Positions 1 to 8,842 of a DNA stretch of 64,000 nt are shown here, piece after piece. The position numbers were made by a program, and so were the translations under genes. The stretch is taken from NCBI RefSeq assembly GCF_021605415.1, contig NZ_WKEQ01000005.1, forward strand, positions 124,001-188,000, written 5' to 3'. The stretch's first letter is position 1. Each line of letters starts with the position of its first letter. Below the pieces are notes generated by a model that was not told the DNA's origin, ran no database searches, and saw nothing but the letters and a program-made list of their open reading frames with translations. Source of the stretch: Pseudomonas syringae (GTDB taxonomy: Bacteria; Pseudomonadota; Gammaproteobacteria; Pseudomonadales; Pseudomonadaceae).

Positions 1-25
1 CAAAAAAACGGCCAGACAGGCCGCC
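1..25 (-). terminator. Possible intrinsic terminator downstream of the CHAD gene
   Basis: Read on the minus strand, a five-base-pair GC stem (positions 9-13 pairing with 19-23) is followed directly by seven T residues (plus-strand A run 2-8). It lies about 75 bases past the stop of the minus-strand CHAD gene, with a REP-type hairpin in between. The stem is short, so strength is uncertain. Confidence 0.45.
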
Positions 26-54
26 TACTGCGTTAAGCGACGATGACCAACGTT

Positions 55-82
55 GTAGGAGCCGGGCTTGCCCGGCTCCTAC
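55..82. repeat. REP-type palindrome
   Basis: Two perfect 13-base arms (55-67 and 70-82) are separated by two bases and form a very stable GC-rich hairpin. The core GGAGCCGGGCTTGCCCG recurs near 63256-63348. This is the intergenic REP type common in fluorescent pseudomonads. It sits just past the stop codon of the CHAD gene, where such elements often stabilise 3' ends. Confidence 0.75.
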
Positions 83-97
83 ATGATCAGGCAGCGC

Positions 98-856
98 CTA
101 CAGGGGAGTCGTGATGTTCAGGAGTTTGTCGAGCACACGGTCGGACTTGATTTCAGCCTTGACCATGGTTGTCTGCCAGGTCGCGACACAGGGTTGCAGA
201 TCGGCTTCGTGTTCCGCCCGCGCCAGCCATTGCCAGCAATCGTGCCAGTCGCCCAAGGCGCCTTGCGCAGCCTTGAGGCGCGGCATTGCCGCTTTGGGTA
301 GACGATCGAGCTCGGGATAGGCATCGATGCCGTAACGCACGCGCTTGATCAACAGGCGCAAGCGGTGGCGGTCGTGGGCGGGATCGCGGAGCGCCTCGTT
401 GAGTTTCTGCCATTGTTTATCGAGGCGTTTTTCAATGGTCTTCCGTAACCCTTCGAGCAGTTTTTCGCGCTGCGCAGCCCTCAGAAAACGCGGAAACGCA
501 TCAAGGATCATCATCAGCGACGCCAGCTCCGCACTCGCCGCCAGCGCCGGATAAGCCTCATCCATCTGCGCCATGCGCCGTTGCGCCGCGTCGGGTTGAT
601 CGTGTTCGAGCAGGTACGCCGCCAGCACCTCGCGATCACGCCACGGCGTGGTCAACTCGCCAACGCTGGACGCCGCACTCTCTAATTGCTCAACCCCGGG
701 CAACCCGCGCAATGGCCGCAACAGACTGCGCAAGCGCCGCACCGTCGTGCGCAAATCATGCAACGCCTCAGGATCGGTACGCGCCTCAAGACGCGCCTGA
801 CACGCCAAAAGCCGCACCTCAAGACTCAGAATCCGAGCCACCAAACGATCAATCAT
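98..856 (-). CDS. CHAD domain-containing protein
   Basis: A 252-residue, highly charged, all-helical protein rich in Arg, Leu and Ala. It carries the CHAD signature early (HDLRTTVRRLRSLLR from about residue 33) and again in the second half (LLIKRVRYGIDAYPEL). CHAD domains bind inorganic polyphosphate and are found alone or fused to CYTH triphosphatases; here there is no CYTH domain, so this is the stand-alone form. The start is an ATG at 856 with a GGAG element seven bases upstream. There is no signal peptide or membrane segment, so a cytoplasmic location is expected. The nearest gene on the same strand is a small lipoprotein at 958-1236, separated by an inverted repeat, so co-transcription is possible but not shown. 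Family assignment is good; the cellular role is inferred from the family only. Confidence 0.85.
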   Translation of the reverse strand: MIDRLVARILSLEVRLLACQARLEARTDPEALHDLRTTVRRLRSLLRPLRGLPGVEQLESAASSVGELTTPWRDREVLAAYLLEHDQPDAAQRRMAQMDEAYPALAASAELASLMMILDAFPRFLRAAQREKLLEGLRKTIEKRLDKQWQKLNEALRDPAHDRHRLRLLIKRVRYGIDAYPELDRLPKAAMPRLKAAQGALGDWHDCWQWLARAEHEADLQPCVATWQTTMVKAEIKSDRVLDKLLNITTPL

Positions 857-886
857 TGGACAACTCCGTTGTCAGTGTTGAGCGGC

Positions 887-940
887 AAGCTTTGAGCTGC
901 AAGCTGAATGTGATTGCCTTTGACTTGCAGCTTGTAGCTT
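887..940. repeat. Imperfect inverted repeat of AGCTTGCAGCTT type
   Basis: Arms at about 887-905 and 923-940 are imperfect reverse complements built on AGCTGCAAG/CTTGCAGCT. It lies between the lipoprotein and CHAD genes. A related element built on GCGGCAAGCT lies at 59278-59360, so this is a second intergenic repeat family distinct from the REP elements. Confidence 0.5.
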
Positions 941-957
941 AAAACTCATAGCTGCTT

Positions 958-1236
958 CTACCGTCCTGCCCGGGATTCGCGAATGTAGAAACGGGCTTTT
1001 TCAGCCTTTTTCGAGCAACCTTCGAAGCCTTCGAATTGTTGTTGGGTCTTGGCGGCTGTCAGCAACGACAGGGCTTTGGAGTAGCTGACGGTGCCGGCAA
1101 AACCTTCGGCCTTGGCCAGATCCAGCTCGTGCCATGCAGCGTCGAGGCCGCTGCCGCAGCTGTCGCGGTAAGCAGTTTTACCGGCGCAACCGGCCAATGC
1201 CAGGGCAATCAACGGCACACAGATCCAGGCTTTCAT
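958..1236 (-). CDS. Small predicted lipoprotein
   Basis: A 92-residue protein with a short signal peptide ending in the lipobox LALAGC, giving a lipidated Cys at about residue 17. The mature part has four Cys in total and a helical, charged C-terminus. The ATG at 1236 is preferred over the GTG one codon earlier because GAGG lies eight bases upstream of the ATG. It precedes the CHAD gene on the same strand. I do not recognise a named family with certainty; the repeated Ala/Lys helical character resembles small envelope lipoproteins of pseudomonads. Outer-membrane location is inferred from the lipobox. Confidence 0.7.
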   Translation of the reverse strand: MKAWICVPLIALALAGCAGKTAYRDSCGSGLDAAWHELDLAKAEGFAGTVSYSKALSLLTAAKTQQQFEGFEGCSKKAEKARFYIRESRAGR

Positions 1237-1455
1237 CACTTACACCTCAAAGAATGGTCAACAGTCGTGCAGGTAAGACGATCCATCGGGGAAAAAGTGC
1301 CTCGCCCCGCCGCAAACGCCTTCGCCGGCAAGGATAGCGCCCCGGGCGTCGTGGCATTGTGAAAAAAACGACGCCCCTGCCCCAGCACCGACCTGAACAA
1401 TTGAACCGTGGCCCTCGATGGGTGCATTGTGGAACCTTGTCGGGGAGGATACTGG

Positions 1456-2490
1456 ATGAAGAAACGAGTCGCACTGGTGCTGGGTTCCGGCGGCGCCCGG
1501 GGCTATGCCCATATCGGCGTCATCGAAGAAATCGAACGACGCGGCTATGACATCGCCTGCATCGCCGGTTGTTCGATGGGCGCGGTGGTTGGCGGGATTT
1601 ACGCCGCCGGCAAACTGGACGATTACCGCAACTGGATCGAGAGCCTCGATTACCTCGACGTGCTGCGCCTGGTCGATGTGAGCTTTCGCCTGGGGGCAAT
1701 TCGCGGCGAGAAAGTCTTCGGGCAGATCCGCAAGATTGTCGGCGAGATCAACATCGAAGACCTGCGCATTCCCTACACGGCGGTCGCTGCCGATCTCACC
1801 AATCAGCAGGAAATCTGGTTTCAGGAAGGCTGCCTGCATCAGGCGATGCGTGCGTCGGCGGCGATTCCCAGCCTGTTCACTCCGGTGATGCAAGGCAACC
1901 GCATGCTGGTCGACGGCGGCATTCTCAATCCGTTGCCGATTGTGCCGGTGGTGTCCAGCCATTGTGATCTGATCATCGCGGTCAATCTCAACTCGACCAA
2001 CCAGCGCCAGTACAGCCTGCCGGTGATCCAGCGCCCCGCCGCGTTTCGCACGCGCTTCGACAGACTGATCAATTCGCTGGGCTCGAAGATGCCGTTTCGC
2101 CGTACGCAGGCCGAGCAATTATTGAAGCTTGAGCAGGAGGCATTGCGTGCCGAGGCCGCCACTCTCAATCCCTGGGAAGGTGCCGAGCCCGAGAGCCAGC
2201 AACCGGCCGCCGCGCCAGAGCGCGCCGGGGCGCCGAAATCCGCGACCGGTTCGTTCATCATCGATAACGTCGGGCCGGCGTCGCTGCTGGATCTGATCAA
2301 CCAGAGTTTCGAGGTGATGCAGACGTCGTTGGCACAGTACAAGATTGCCGGTTATCCGCCGGACATCCTGATCAACGTGCCCAAGCGTGTGTGCCGCTTT
2401 TTCGAGTTCTACAAGGCGCCGGAACTGATCGCGCTGGGGCGCGAGATTGCGCGGGATACGCTGGATAGATATGAAAGCGAGCAGGGTTGA
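1456..2490 (+). CDS. Patatin-like phospholipase family protein
   Basis: A 344-residue serine hydrolase of the patatin family (RssA/YlbK-like). Near the N-terminus it has the glycine-rich oxyanion loop GSGGARGYAHIG. The nucleophile elbow GCSMG places the catalytic Ser at about residue 40, and the catalytic Asp is in VDGGILNPLP at about residue 153, completing the Ser-Asp dyad. An Ala/Pro/Glu-rich linker at about 235-260 precedes a C-terminal segment conserved in the Pseudomonas homologues. There is no signal peptide, so a cytoplasmic or peripheral-membrane lipid acyl hydrolase is likely. The ATG at 1456 has GGGGAGG eight bases upstream and is preferred over an upstream in-frame start. It converges on kdpE across a strong hairpin. 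Substrate unknown. Confidence 0.88.
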   Translation: MKKRVALVLGSGGARGYAHIGVIEEIERRGYDIACIAGCSMGAVVGGIYAAGKLDDYRNWIESLDYLDVLRLVDVSFRLGAIRGEKVFGQIRKIVGEINIEDLRIPYTAVAADLTNQQEIWFQEGCLHQAMRASAAIPSLFTPVMQGNRMLVDGGILNPLPIVPVVSSHCDLIIAVNLNSTNQRQYSLPVIQRPAAFRTRFDRLINSLGSKMPFRRTQAEQLLKLEQEALRAEAATLNPWEGAEPESQQPAAAPERAGAPKSATGSFIIDNVGPASLLDLINQSFEVMQTSLAQYKIAGYPPDILINVPKRVCRFFEFYKAPELIALGREIARDTLDRYESEQG

Positions 2491-2495
2491 AAGTC

Positions 2496-2573
2496 AAAAG
2501 ATCGCAGCCTGCGGCAGCGCCTACATGAGGATTGCGTACACCGTGTAGGAGCTGCCGAAGGCTGCGATCTTTT
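2496..2573. repeat. REP pair between convergent genes, possible bidirectional terminator
   Basis: Arms at 2496-2519 and 2550-2573 are near-perfect reverse complements (AAAAGATCGCAGCC on the left, GGCTGCGATCTTTT on the right) around a 30-base loop. The outer ends are A-rich and T-rich respectively. It fills the space between the convergent patatin and kdpE genes and its right arm overlaps the kdpE stop codon. It could terminate transcription in both directions. Confidence 0.65.
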
Positions 2574-3261
2574 AGCCATCCAACAGACGATACCCGACGC
2601 CCGCCTCGGTCACGATAAACCGTGGCCGGGTCGGGTCATCCGCCAGTTTCTGGCGCAGATGCCCAACGACGATGCGCAGGTAATGGCTGTCTTCGGTGTG
2701 CGTTGGCCCCCAAATGTCCTTGAGCAATTGCTGCTGGGTGATGACGCGACCGGGATGCCGCGCCAGTTGCGCGAGCACCGCGTATTCCTTGCGGGTCAAA
2801 GCCACTTCGATGCCGTCGAGCAAGACCCGTCGATAAGCCAGATCCACGGTCAACGGGCCGAAACTCAGTGACGCCGGCTGTGCCTCCCCCGCTGGCGCCT
2901 GGCGCAACAAGGCCCGCACCCGGGCGAGGAACTCCTGAATGCCGAACGGCTTGGTCACGTAATCGTTGGCGCCGCCATCGAGCGCCTGGACTTTTTCACC
3001 TTCGCTGGCGCGCACCGAAAGCACCAATACCGGCGTTGTCGCCCACTCGCGAAATTCGCGCAGCACTTGCTGGCCGTCCATGTCCGGCAGCCCCAGATCG
3101 AGCACCAGCAAATCCGGTTTGTTCAGTGCCGCTTGCGCCAGCCCATCGGCGCCGGTGCCGGCCTCCAGCACTTTGTAGCCTTGGGACGCCAGGCTGATGC
3201 GCAGAAACTTGCGGATCTGCGGTTCGTCGTCGATGACCAAAATGGTCGCGGTCTGGCTCAT
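2572..3261 (-). CDS. kdpE: KdpE, response regulator of potassium transport
   Basis: A 229-residue OmpR/PhoB-type regulator. The receiver domain (1-120) has the acidic pair DDE at 11-13, the phospho-acceptor Asp55 in LLVLDLGLPD and the conserved Lys104 in YVTKPFG. The C-terminal winged helix (about 130-227) includes LTRKEYAVL and the VGYRLLDG end typical of the family. KdpE activates kdpFABC when phosphorylated by KdpD under potassium limitation or osmotic stress. It lies 48 bases downstream of kdpD, so the two are almost certainly co-transcribed. The length equals the usual size of the family. Confidence 0.96.
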   Translation of the reverse strand: MSQTATILVIDDEPQIRKFLRISLASQGYKVLEAGTGADGLAQAALNKPDLLVLDLGLPDMDGQQVLREFREWATTPVLVLSVRASEGEKVQALDGGANDYVTKPFGIQEFLARVRALLRQAPAGEAQPASLSFGPLTVDLAYRRVLLDGIEVALTRKEYAVLAQLARHPGRVITQQQLLKDIWGPTHTEDSHYLRIVVGHLRQKLADDPTRPRFIVTEAGVGYRLLDG

Positions 3262-3309
3262 GGATTCACATCAACGCAAAGGATGGGCGAGAGAGTAACG
3301 CAGGCGCGA

Positions 3310-5961
3310 TCAGGCTTCACTGTCCATTCCCGGTTGCGCCTGCAAGGGCAGGTGCAAGGTGATGCAGGTGCCGCGCCCATCGATGCCGTCGGCGACGCTG
3401 ATCCGGCCGCCATGCGCACCGACCATGCCCTGACAGATTGCCAGGCCGAGCCCCGTGCCCTGCCCGCCGCGATCACCGCGCGCGGCGGTGTAGAACATGT
3501 CGAAAATCTTTTCCCGCTCGTCCTCGGGAATGCCCGGGCCTTCGTCGCTGACCGAGAAAAAAATCTCGTGCTCATCGGCGCCGGCAGTGAGTTGCAAACG
3601 GCCATGAGCCGGGGAAAACCGCGCGGCGTTTTCCAGCACATTCACCAGCGCCTGTTCGATCAGCGCCGCGTGTACATACAGCAACGGCAACTCGGCGGGC
3701 ACATCGGTGCTGACCTGCAACGGCGCCAGCACCGCACGCAGGCGATTGAGCGCACTGCCGACGATGTCTGCCGGCGCCACCCAGTCCCGCGCCAGTTTCA
3801 GGGCACCGTGGCCGAGACGGGTCATGTCCAGCAGGTTTTGAATGTAGCGGTCGAGTCGTTCGGCTTCGTCGCGGGTGCCTTCGAGCAGCTCACGGCGATC
3901 CTCCAGCGGGATTGCCTCGCCGAGCGCCAACAGGCTGTCGATGCTGCCGCGCATGGCCGTCAGCGGCGTGCGCAAATCGTGGGACACCGAGGCCAGCAAG
4001 GCACTGCGCAATTGCTCGGTTTCGCCATGCAGGCGCGCGGCTTCCAAGTCGTCCGCCAGTTGCGCACGGGCCAACGCCTGCGCCAGTGGCTGGCTCAACG
4101 CGGTGAGCAATCGACGGCGCTGGCCGCTCAAGGTCTGGCCTTCTTTGGCGCAGACACCGAGCAGCGCCAACGGCCCGTCTTCGACCGATAACGGCCACCA
4201 CCACCAACGGCCGAACGGCAGCGTGCCGGTGCCCATGCCCGCCGGTTGATCGTGCTGCCAGGCCCAATCGGCGGCAGCGCGCTCGGCGTCGGTCAATTGC
4301 AGCGGGCCGCCGGTTTCGACTTTCCAGTCACCCGCGCCGTCGCGATTGAGCAGGCACAGTTGAAGATCACTCCAGCCGTTGAGGTGCTGGGCGGCGGCAC
4401 TGATTACGGCTTGGCGGTCGGTGGCGGCGGTGAGTTTGCGCGACAGATCGAGCAGCTCACTGGTTTCTTCCTGAGTGTCACGCAACGCCTGCAACTGCCG
4501 ACGCTGGCGGGCAGCGAGGTTGCCTGTCAGCGCTGCCATCAGCAGGAAAAACAGCAAGGTCAGGACGTCTTCTTCGCGCTGGATGGTCAGGGAAAAATTC
4601 GGCGGAATGAACAGAAAGTCATAGGTCAGAAACGACAGTGCCGCACACGCCAGCGCCGGCCCGAGACTGCTGCGCACCGCCACCAGCAACACCGCCGCGA
4701 GAAACACCAGCGAGATATTCGGCAGTGGCAACACACTCGACACCGCCCACGCCAGCGCACTGGCCAACACCGTCGCCACCAGCGCCAGACCGTAATCGAA
4801 CCAAACGAACGTCGGCGTGCTGCGCACTCGCGGTTGCGCAGGTAACTGGTCGCTGTCGAGAACGTTGATTTCCAGACCGTGGGCCTGACGCAGCAACCGC
4901 GCCGCGAGCCCGCCGCCGAACAATCGACGGCGCAAACGCGGCCGCGACTGACCGACCAGCACCAGCGTCGCGCGGCGTTCGGTGGCGTGCTGGATCAGGG
5001 TTTTCGCCACTTCACCGGCACGCAGCAACACCACTTCGCCGCCGAGGCGCTCAGCCAGTTGTTGAGCGCTTTGCAGGCGCAAGCGTGATTGCTCATCGCG
5101 CGCACTGCCGTTGTCGACGTGCACCAGACTCCAGGGCAAATGCCGACGCTGGGCGACGCGACTGGCGTGGCGCACCAGCCGTTCCGCCTGGGCATCGCCA
5201 TCGACGCCGACCAGCAGACGCCCGCGCACGGCCGGCGCGGCCTGACCGAGTTGTCGGTAGCCCTGCGCCAGATCGTTATCGACTTGCGCGGCGGCGGTTT
5301 GCATCGCCAGTTCGCGCAGTGCGGTGAGGTTGGTCTGAGTGAAAAACGCATCGATGGCTGCCCGCGCCTGCTCCGGCACATACACCTTGCCTTCGCGCAG
5401 ACGCTCCAGCAATTCGCGCGGGGGCAGGTCGATCAGCAGCAGTTCGAAGGCTTCTTGCAGCACCCAGTCGGGCAGGGTTTCGCGCACTTGCACTCCGGTA
5501 ATGCCGCGCACCTGATCGTTGAGGCTTTCGAGGTGCTGGACGTTGACCGTGGTGAACACATCGATGCCGGCGGCGAGCAGTTCCTGAATGTCTTGCCAGC
5601 GTTTGGCGTGGCGGCTGCCAGGGGCGTTGCTGTGGGCGAGTTCGTCGACCAGTACCAGTTTTGGCATGGCGGCGAGCAGGCCGTCGAGATCCATTTCTTC
5701 AAGCATCACGCCACGGTATTCAGAGCGCAACAACGGCTGTTGCGGCAAGCCGCCGAGCAACGCTTCGGTCTCGGCGCGGCCATGGGTTTCGACCACGCCG
5801 GCGATGACTTTCACGCCCTGACGCAGTTGGGTATGGGCAGCCTGGAGCATGGCGTAGGTCTTGCCGACACCGGGGGCGGCGCCGAGGAAGACTTTGAGCC
5901 GGCCACGGCCGTCACGGGGCAGGTCTGCTAACAGCGCGTCGGCGCGGCCGGAATTGCTCAT
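3310..5961 (-). CDS. kdpD: KdpD, sensor histidine kinase for potassium/turgor
   Basis: An 883-residue membrane sensor kinase. The N-terminal KdpD domain has the Walker A element GAAPGVGKTYAM near residue 30, followed by a universal-stress-like domain (about 250-370), four closely spaced membrane segments (about 400-500), a GAF-like domain, and a transmitter. The transmitter carries phospho-acceptor His661 in SVSHDLRTPL, the N box NVLENAARFSP near 778, the G1 box DEGPGIP near 806 and the G2 box GTGLGLA near 835. The start at 5961 (MSNSGRADAL) is preferred over an upstream in-frame extension that reads through an inverted repeat. KdpD phosphorylates KdpE. It is separated from kdpC by about 137 bases filled with a nested palindrome. 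Confidence 0.96.
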   Translation of the reverse strand: MSNSGRADALLADLPRDGRGRLKVFLGAAPGVGKTYAMLQAAHTQLRQGVKVIAGVVETHGRAETEALLGGLPQQPLLRSEYRGVMLEEMDLDGLLAAMPKLVLVDELAHSNAPGSRHAKRWQDIQELLAAGIDVFTTVNVQHLESLNDQVRGITGVQVRETLPDWVLQEAFELLLIDLPPRELLERLREGKVYVPEQARAAIDAFFTQTNLTALRELAMQTAAAQVDNDLAQGYRQLGQAAPAVRGRLLVGVDGDAQAERLVRHASRVAQRRHLPWSLVHVDNGSARDEQSRLRLQSAQQLAERLGGEVVLLRAGEVAKTLIQHATERRATLVLVGQSRPRLRRRLFGGGLAARLLRQAHGLEINVLDSDQLPAQPRVRSTPTFVWFDYGLALVATVLASALAWAVSSVLPLPNISLVFLAAVLLVAVRSSLGPALACAALSFLTYDFLFIPPNFSLTIQREEDVLTLLFFLLMAALTGNLAARQRRQLQALRDTQEETSELLDLSRKLTAATDRQAVISAAAQHLNGWSDLQLCLLNRDGAGDWKVETGGPLQLTDAERAAADWAWQHDQPAGMGTGTLPFGRWWWWPLSVEDGPLALLGVCAKEGQTLSGQRRRLLTALSQPLAQALARAQLADDLEAARLHGETEQLRSALLASVSHDLRTPLTAMRGSIDSLLALGEAIPLEDRRELLEGTRDEAERLDRYIQNLLDMTRLGHGALKLARDWVAPADIVGSALNRLRAVLAPLQVSTDVPAELPLLYVHAALIEQALVNVLENAARFSPAHGRLQLTAGADEHEIFFSVSDEGPGIPEDEREKIFDMFYTAARGDRGGQGTGLGLAICQGMVGAHGGRISVADGIDGRGTCITLHLPLQAQPGMDSEA

Positions 5962-5982
5962 GCTTGATGCTCTCTCGTCCTG

Positions 5983-6095
5983 ATGATCGTTCCCACGCTC
6001 TGCGTGGGAATGCAGCCCGGGACGCTCTGCGTCCCACCAAAGCGGACGCAGAGCGTCCATTGATGCATTCCCACGCAGAGCGTGGGAACGATCAT
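5983..6095. repeat. Nested palindrome between kdpC and kdpD
   Basis: Two perfect 32-base arms (5983-6014 and 6064-6095) are exact reverse complements. Each arm is itself a hairpin built on TTCCCACGC(A/T)CTGCGTGGGAA-like halves. The 49-base interior holds a second inverted pair built on GGACGCTCTGCGTCC. All four units share the GACGC-TCTGCGT theme. The element can fold as one long hairpin or as a row of small ones. It sits inside the kdp operon, between kdpC and kdpD. Confidence 0.85.
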
Positions 6096-6098
6096 CTT

Positions 6099-6644
6099 CT
6101 ACAGTTTTTCCAGCGCCATGTTCAGCTCAAGCACATTCACCACGGGCGGCCCCACCAGCGGCTGTTCGAGGTGCGCATCGAGCAGTTGCTGCAAGGTCGA
6201 TACCGGCAGATTTCGCGCCGCCGCGACTCGCGCCAGTTGATAGGCAATCGCCGCCGGTGGCAAGTGCGGATCGAGACCGCTGCCGGAGGTGGTCAACAGC
6301 GCCAGCGGCACCGGGCCTTGACCTGCGACTTGCAGCTTGTTGGCGTCATCGATCACCCGCGTGGCGAGCGCCGGATTGCTCGGCGACAGGTTGCTCGCGC
6401 CGCTCGATACGGTGGCGAATGCACCGGCGGATGGGCGGGGATGGAACCAGGCATCGCCAACGAAATCCTGAGCGATCAGGGATGAGCCGCGCACTTTGCC
6501 GTCGGCGTCGTGGATCAGACTGCCGTTGGCTTGCGCGGGGAATGCGACTTGCGCGATGGCGGTGACGGCGAGGGGGTAGGCGATGCCGGTGATGGCGGTC
6601 ATCAGCAGCAATAGGCTCAAGGCCGGCCGCAATAGTTTGGACAT
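6099..6644 (-). CDS. kdpC: KdpC, potassium-transporting ATPase subunit C
   Basis: A 181-residue inner-membrane protein with one N-terminal membrane helix (about 7-29) and a periplasmic domain. The domain holds the family signatures [16 protein letters not shown] and SGLDPHLPP. KdpC stabilises the KdpA-KdpB complex and raises its potassium affinity. The length is in the usual range (about 180-195). It follows kdpB after about 130 bases that contain a REP pair and precedes kdpD after another repeat, so it is flanked by repeats on both sides although operon order F-A-B-C-D-E is intact. Confidence 0.95.
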   Translation of the reverse strand: MSKLLRPALSLLLLMTAITGIAYPLAVTAIAQVAFPAQANGSLIHDADGKVRGSSLIAQDFVGDAWFHPRPSAGAFATVSSGASNLSPSNPALATRVIDDANKLQVAGQGPVPLALLTTSGSGLDPHLPPAAIAYQLARVAAARNLPVSTLQQLLDAHLEQPLVGPPVVNVLELNMALEKL

Positions 6645-6707
6645 GTTGGATCCTCGAATTCAGTGAGCGGATATGGCGTGAGGTCAGGTCGACCGCGCCG
6701 AGTTCTT

Positions 6708-6768
6708 CGCGAGCAGGCTCGCTCCCACAGGGGGAATGAATTTAAATGTGGGAGCGAGCCTGCTCGCG
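6708..6768. repeat. REP pair between kdpB and kdpC
   Basis: Two perfect 22-base arms (6708-6729 and 6747-6768) of the family GCGAGCAGGCTCGCTCCCAC are arranged head to head around a 17-base loop. Further copies of this type lie at 52300-52380 and 61801-61860. Here it lies within the kdp operon. Confidence 0.85.
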
Positions 6769-6774
6769 ATGGCG

Positions 6775-8835
6775 TCAAACCAGATGCAACGCCGTCAACA
6801 GCATGTCGATCGCCTTGATGCCAACGAACGGCACCAGCAACCCACCCACCCCGTAGATCAACAGATTGCGTCGCAGCAGCGCCGACGCACTCGCCGCCTG
6901 CACCCGCACGCCGCGCAACGCCAATGGAATCAACACCACGATGATCAGCGCGTTGAACACAATCGCCGAGAGAATCGCGCTCTGCGGACTGGTCAACTGC
7001 ATGATGTTGAGCACGCCCAGTTGCGGATAGATCGCTGCAAACAATGCCGGCAGAATCGCGAAGTATTTGGCCACATCGTTGGCGATGGAAAACGTCGTCA
7101 GCGCACCCCGGGTGACCAGCAATTCCTTGCCGATCTGCACCACGTCGAGCAGCTTGGTCGGATCGCTGTCGAGATCGACCATGTTCGCCGCTTCGCGCGC
7201 TGCTTGGGTGCCATCGTTCATCGCCATGCCGACGTCGGCCTGGGCCAGCGCCGGCGCGTCGTTGGCGCCGTCACCGCACATGGCGACCAAGCGTCCGTCG
7301 TTCTGTTCAAGGCGAATACGTGCGAGCTTTTTCTCCGGCGTGGCTTCGGCGAGGACATCATCGACACCCGCTTCAGCGGCGATGGCCGCAGCGGTCAGCG
7401 GGTTGTCACCCGTGACCATGACCGTGCGAATTCCCAGTTTGCGCAATTCGGCGAAGCGCTCGCGGATGCCGGGTTTGACCACGTCTTTGAGGTGGATCAC
7501 GCCGAGCAGTTTGCCGTCGACGCACACCAGCAACGGTGTGCCGCCGCTCTGGGCGATCTTGTCGACTTCCCGCGACAGTGCCGGTGCGAGGTCGGCACGT
7601 TGCTGGCCGATAAAGCTCAGCAGTGAATCCACCGCGCCTTTGCGATAGACACGGCCCCGATAGTCGACACCGGACAAACGGGTTTCAGCGCTGAACGGGA
7701 CGCCGGTCAGGGTTTCTGGCGCCGGCTCCGATTGTGGATGCAGGTTGCGCAAGTACTCGACGATGGATTTGCCTTCGGCGGTGTCGTCGGCCAGCGAGGC
7801 GAACAACGCGCCTTCGGCCAACTCCCGGGGGCTTACACCGGGCGCGGCGTGGACCGCGCTGCAACGACGGTTGCCGAAGGTGATGGTGCCGGTCTTGTCG
7901 AGCAGCAGCACGTGTACGTCCCCCGCCGCTTCCACTGCGCGGCCGGATTTGGCTATCACGTTTAACCGCACCAGGCGATCCATCCCGGCGATGCCGATGG
8001 CTGAGAGCAGGCCGCCAATGGTGGTGGGAATCAGCGTGACCAGCAGCGCCACCAGAAACACCAGCGGCAGGCTGCCGTTGGCGAAGTGGGCGAACGGTTG
8101 CAGGGTCACGACCACCAGCAAAAAGATCAGGGTCAGGCCGATCAGCAGGATGTCGAGGGCGACTTCGTTCGGGGTCTTTTGACGTTTGGCGCCTTCGACC
8201 AGCGCGATCATGCGATCGAGGGTCGATTCACCGGGATTGGCGGTGATCTTCACCAGCAGCCAGTCGGACACCAGACGCGTATTGCCGGTGACGGCGGATC
8301 GGTCGCCGCCGGATTCGCGAATCACCGGTGCCGATTCACCGGTAATCGCTGCTTCGTTGACCGCCGCGATACCTTCGATGACTTCGCCGTCGCCGGGGAT
8401 CATTTCCCCGGCCTCGACGCGCACCACATCGTCCTTGCGCAGACTGGCGGCGGGTACGACCTGGAACGTGCCATTGGCCAGTTTCTTTCTCGCACTCAGG
8501 CCTTCGCTGCCGGCCTTGAGGCTGTCGGCGCGGGCCTTGCCGCGACCTTCGGCCAAGGCTTCGGCGAAGTTGGCAAACAGCACGGTGAACCACAGCCACA
8601 GGGCAATTTGCGCGGCGACGAACGTCGATACGCTGCTGTCAGGAATGAAGCACAACACGGTGGTCAAAATCGCAGTGAGTTCGACCACCAGCATCACGGG
8701 CGAGCGCTTCAACTGTCGCGGATCAAGCTTGACGAAGGCTTGTACCAGCGCCGGACGCCAAAGTGCGCTGATCGCGGTTTTTGCTTGTTCCGGCGCCTTG
8801 ACGCCAGCCGGTTTGATCGCAGGCATATTCATCAT
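6775..8835 (-). CDS. kdpB: KdpB, potassium-transporting P-type ATPase subunit B
   Basis: A 686-residue P-type ATPase. The actuator motif TGES is at 165-168 and the phosphorylation site is Asp313 in [10 protein letters not shown]. The nucleotide domain has [10 protein letters not shown], and the hinge motif [16 protein letters not shown] follows. Membrane helices lie at about 47-90, 228-280 and in the last 110 residues. KdpB hydrolyses ATP to drive potassium uptake through KdpA. The length matches the family (about 680-690). It follows kdpA after 7 bases, so translation is probably coupled. Confidence 0.97.
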   Translation of the reverse strand: MMNMPAIKPAGVKAPEQAKTAISALWRPALVQAFVKLDPRQLKRSPVMLVVELTAILTTVLCFIPDSSVSTFVAAQIALWLWFTVLFANFAEALAEGRGKARADSLKAGSEGLSARKKLANGTFQVVPAASLRKDDVVRVEAGEMIPGDGEVIEGIAAVNEAAITGESAPVIRESGGDRSAVTGNTRLVSDWLLVKITANPGESTLDRMIALVEGAKRQKTPNEVALDILLIGLTLIFLLVVVTLQPFAHFANGSLPLVFLVALLVTLIPTTIGGLLSAIGIAGMDRLVRLNVIAKSGRAVEAAGDVHVLLLDKTGTITFGNRRCSAVHAAPGVSPRELAEGALFASLADDTAEGKSIVEYLRNLHPQSEPAPETLTGVPFSAETRLSGVDYRGRVYRKGAVDSLLSFIGQQRADLAPALSREVDKIAQSGGTPLLVCVDGKLLGVIHLKDVVKPGIRERFAELRKLGIRTVMVTGDNPLTAAAIAAEAGVDDVLAEATPEKKLARIRLEQNDGRLVAMCGDGANDAPALAQADVGMAMNDGTQAAREAANMVDLDSDPTKLLDVVQIGKELLVTRGALTTFSIANDVAKYFAILPALFAAIYPQLGVLNIMQLTSPQSAILSAIVFNALIIVVLIPLALRGVRVQAASASALLRRNLLIYGVGGLLVPFVGIKAIDMLLTALHLV

Positions 8836-8842
8836 CGATTCC

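Noticed and set aside
5962..6060. 33-residue N-terminal extension of KdpD
   Set aside because: It is translated from the palindromic repeat and has no counterpart in KdpD proteins.
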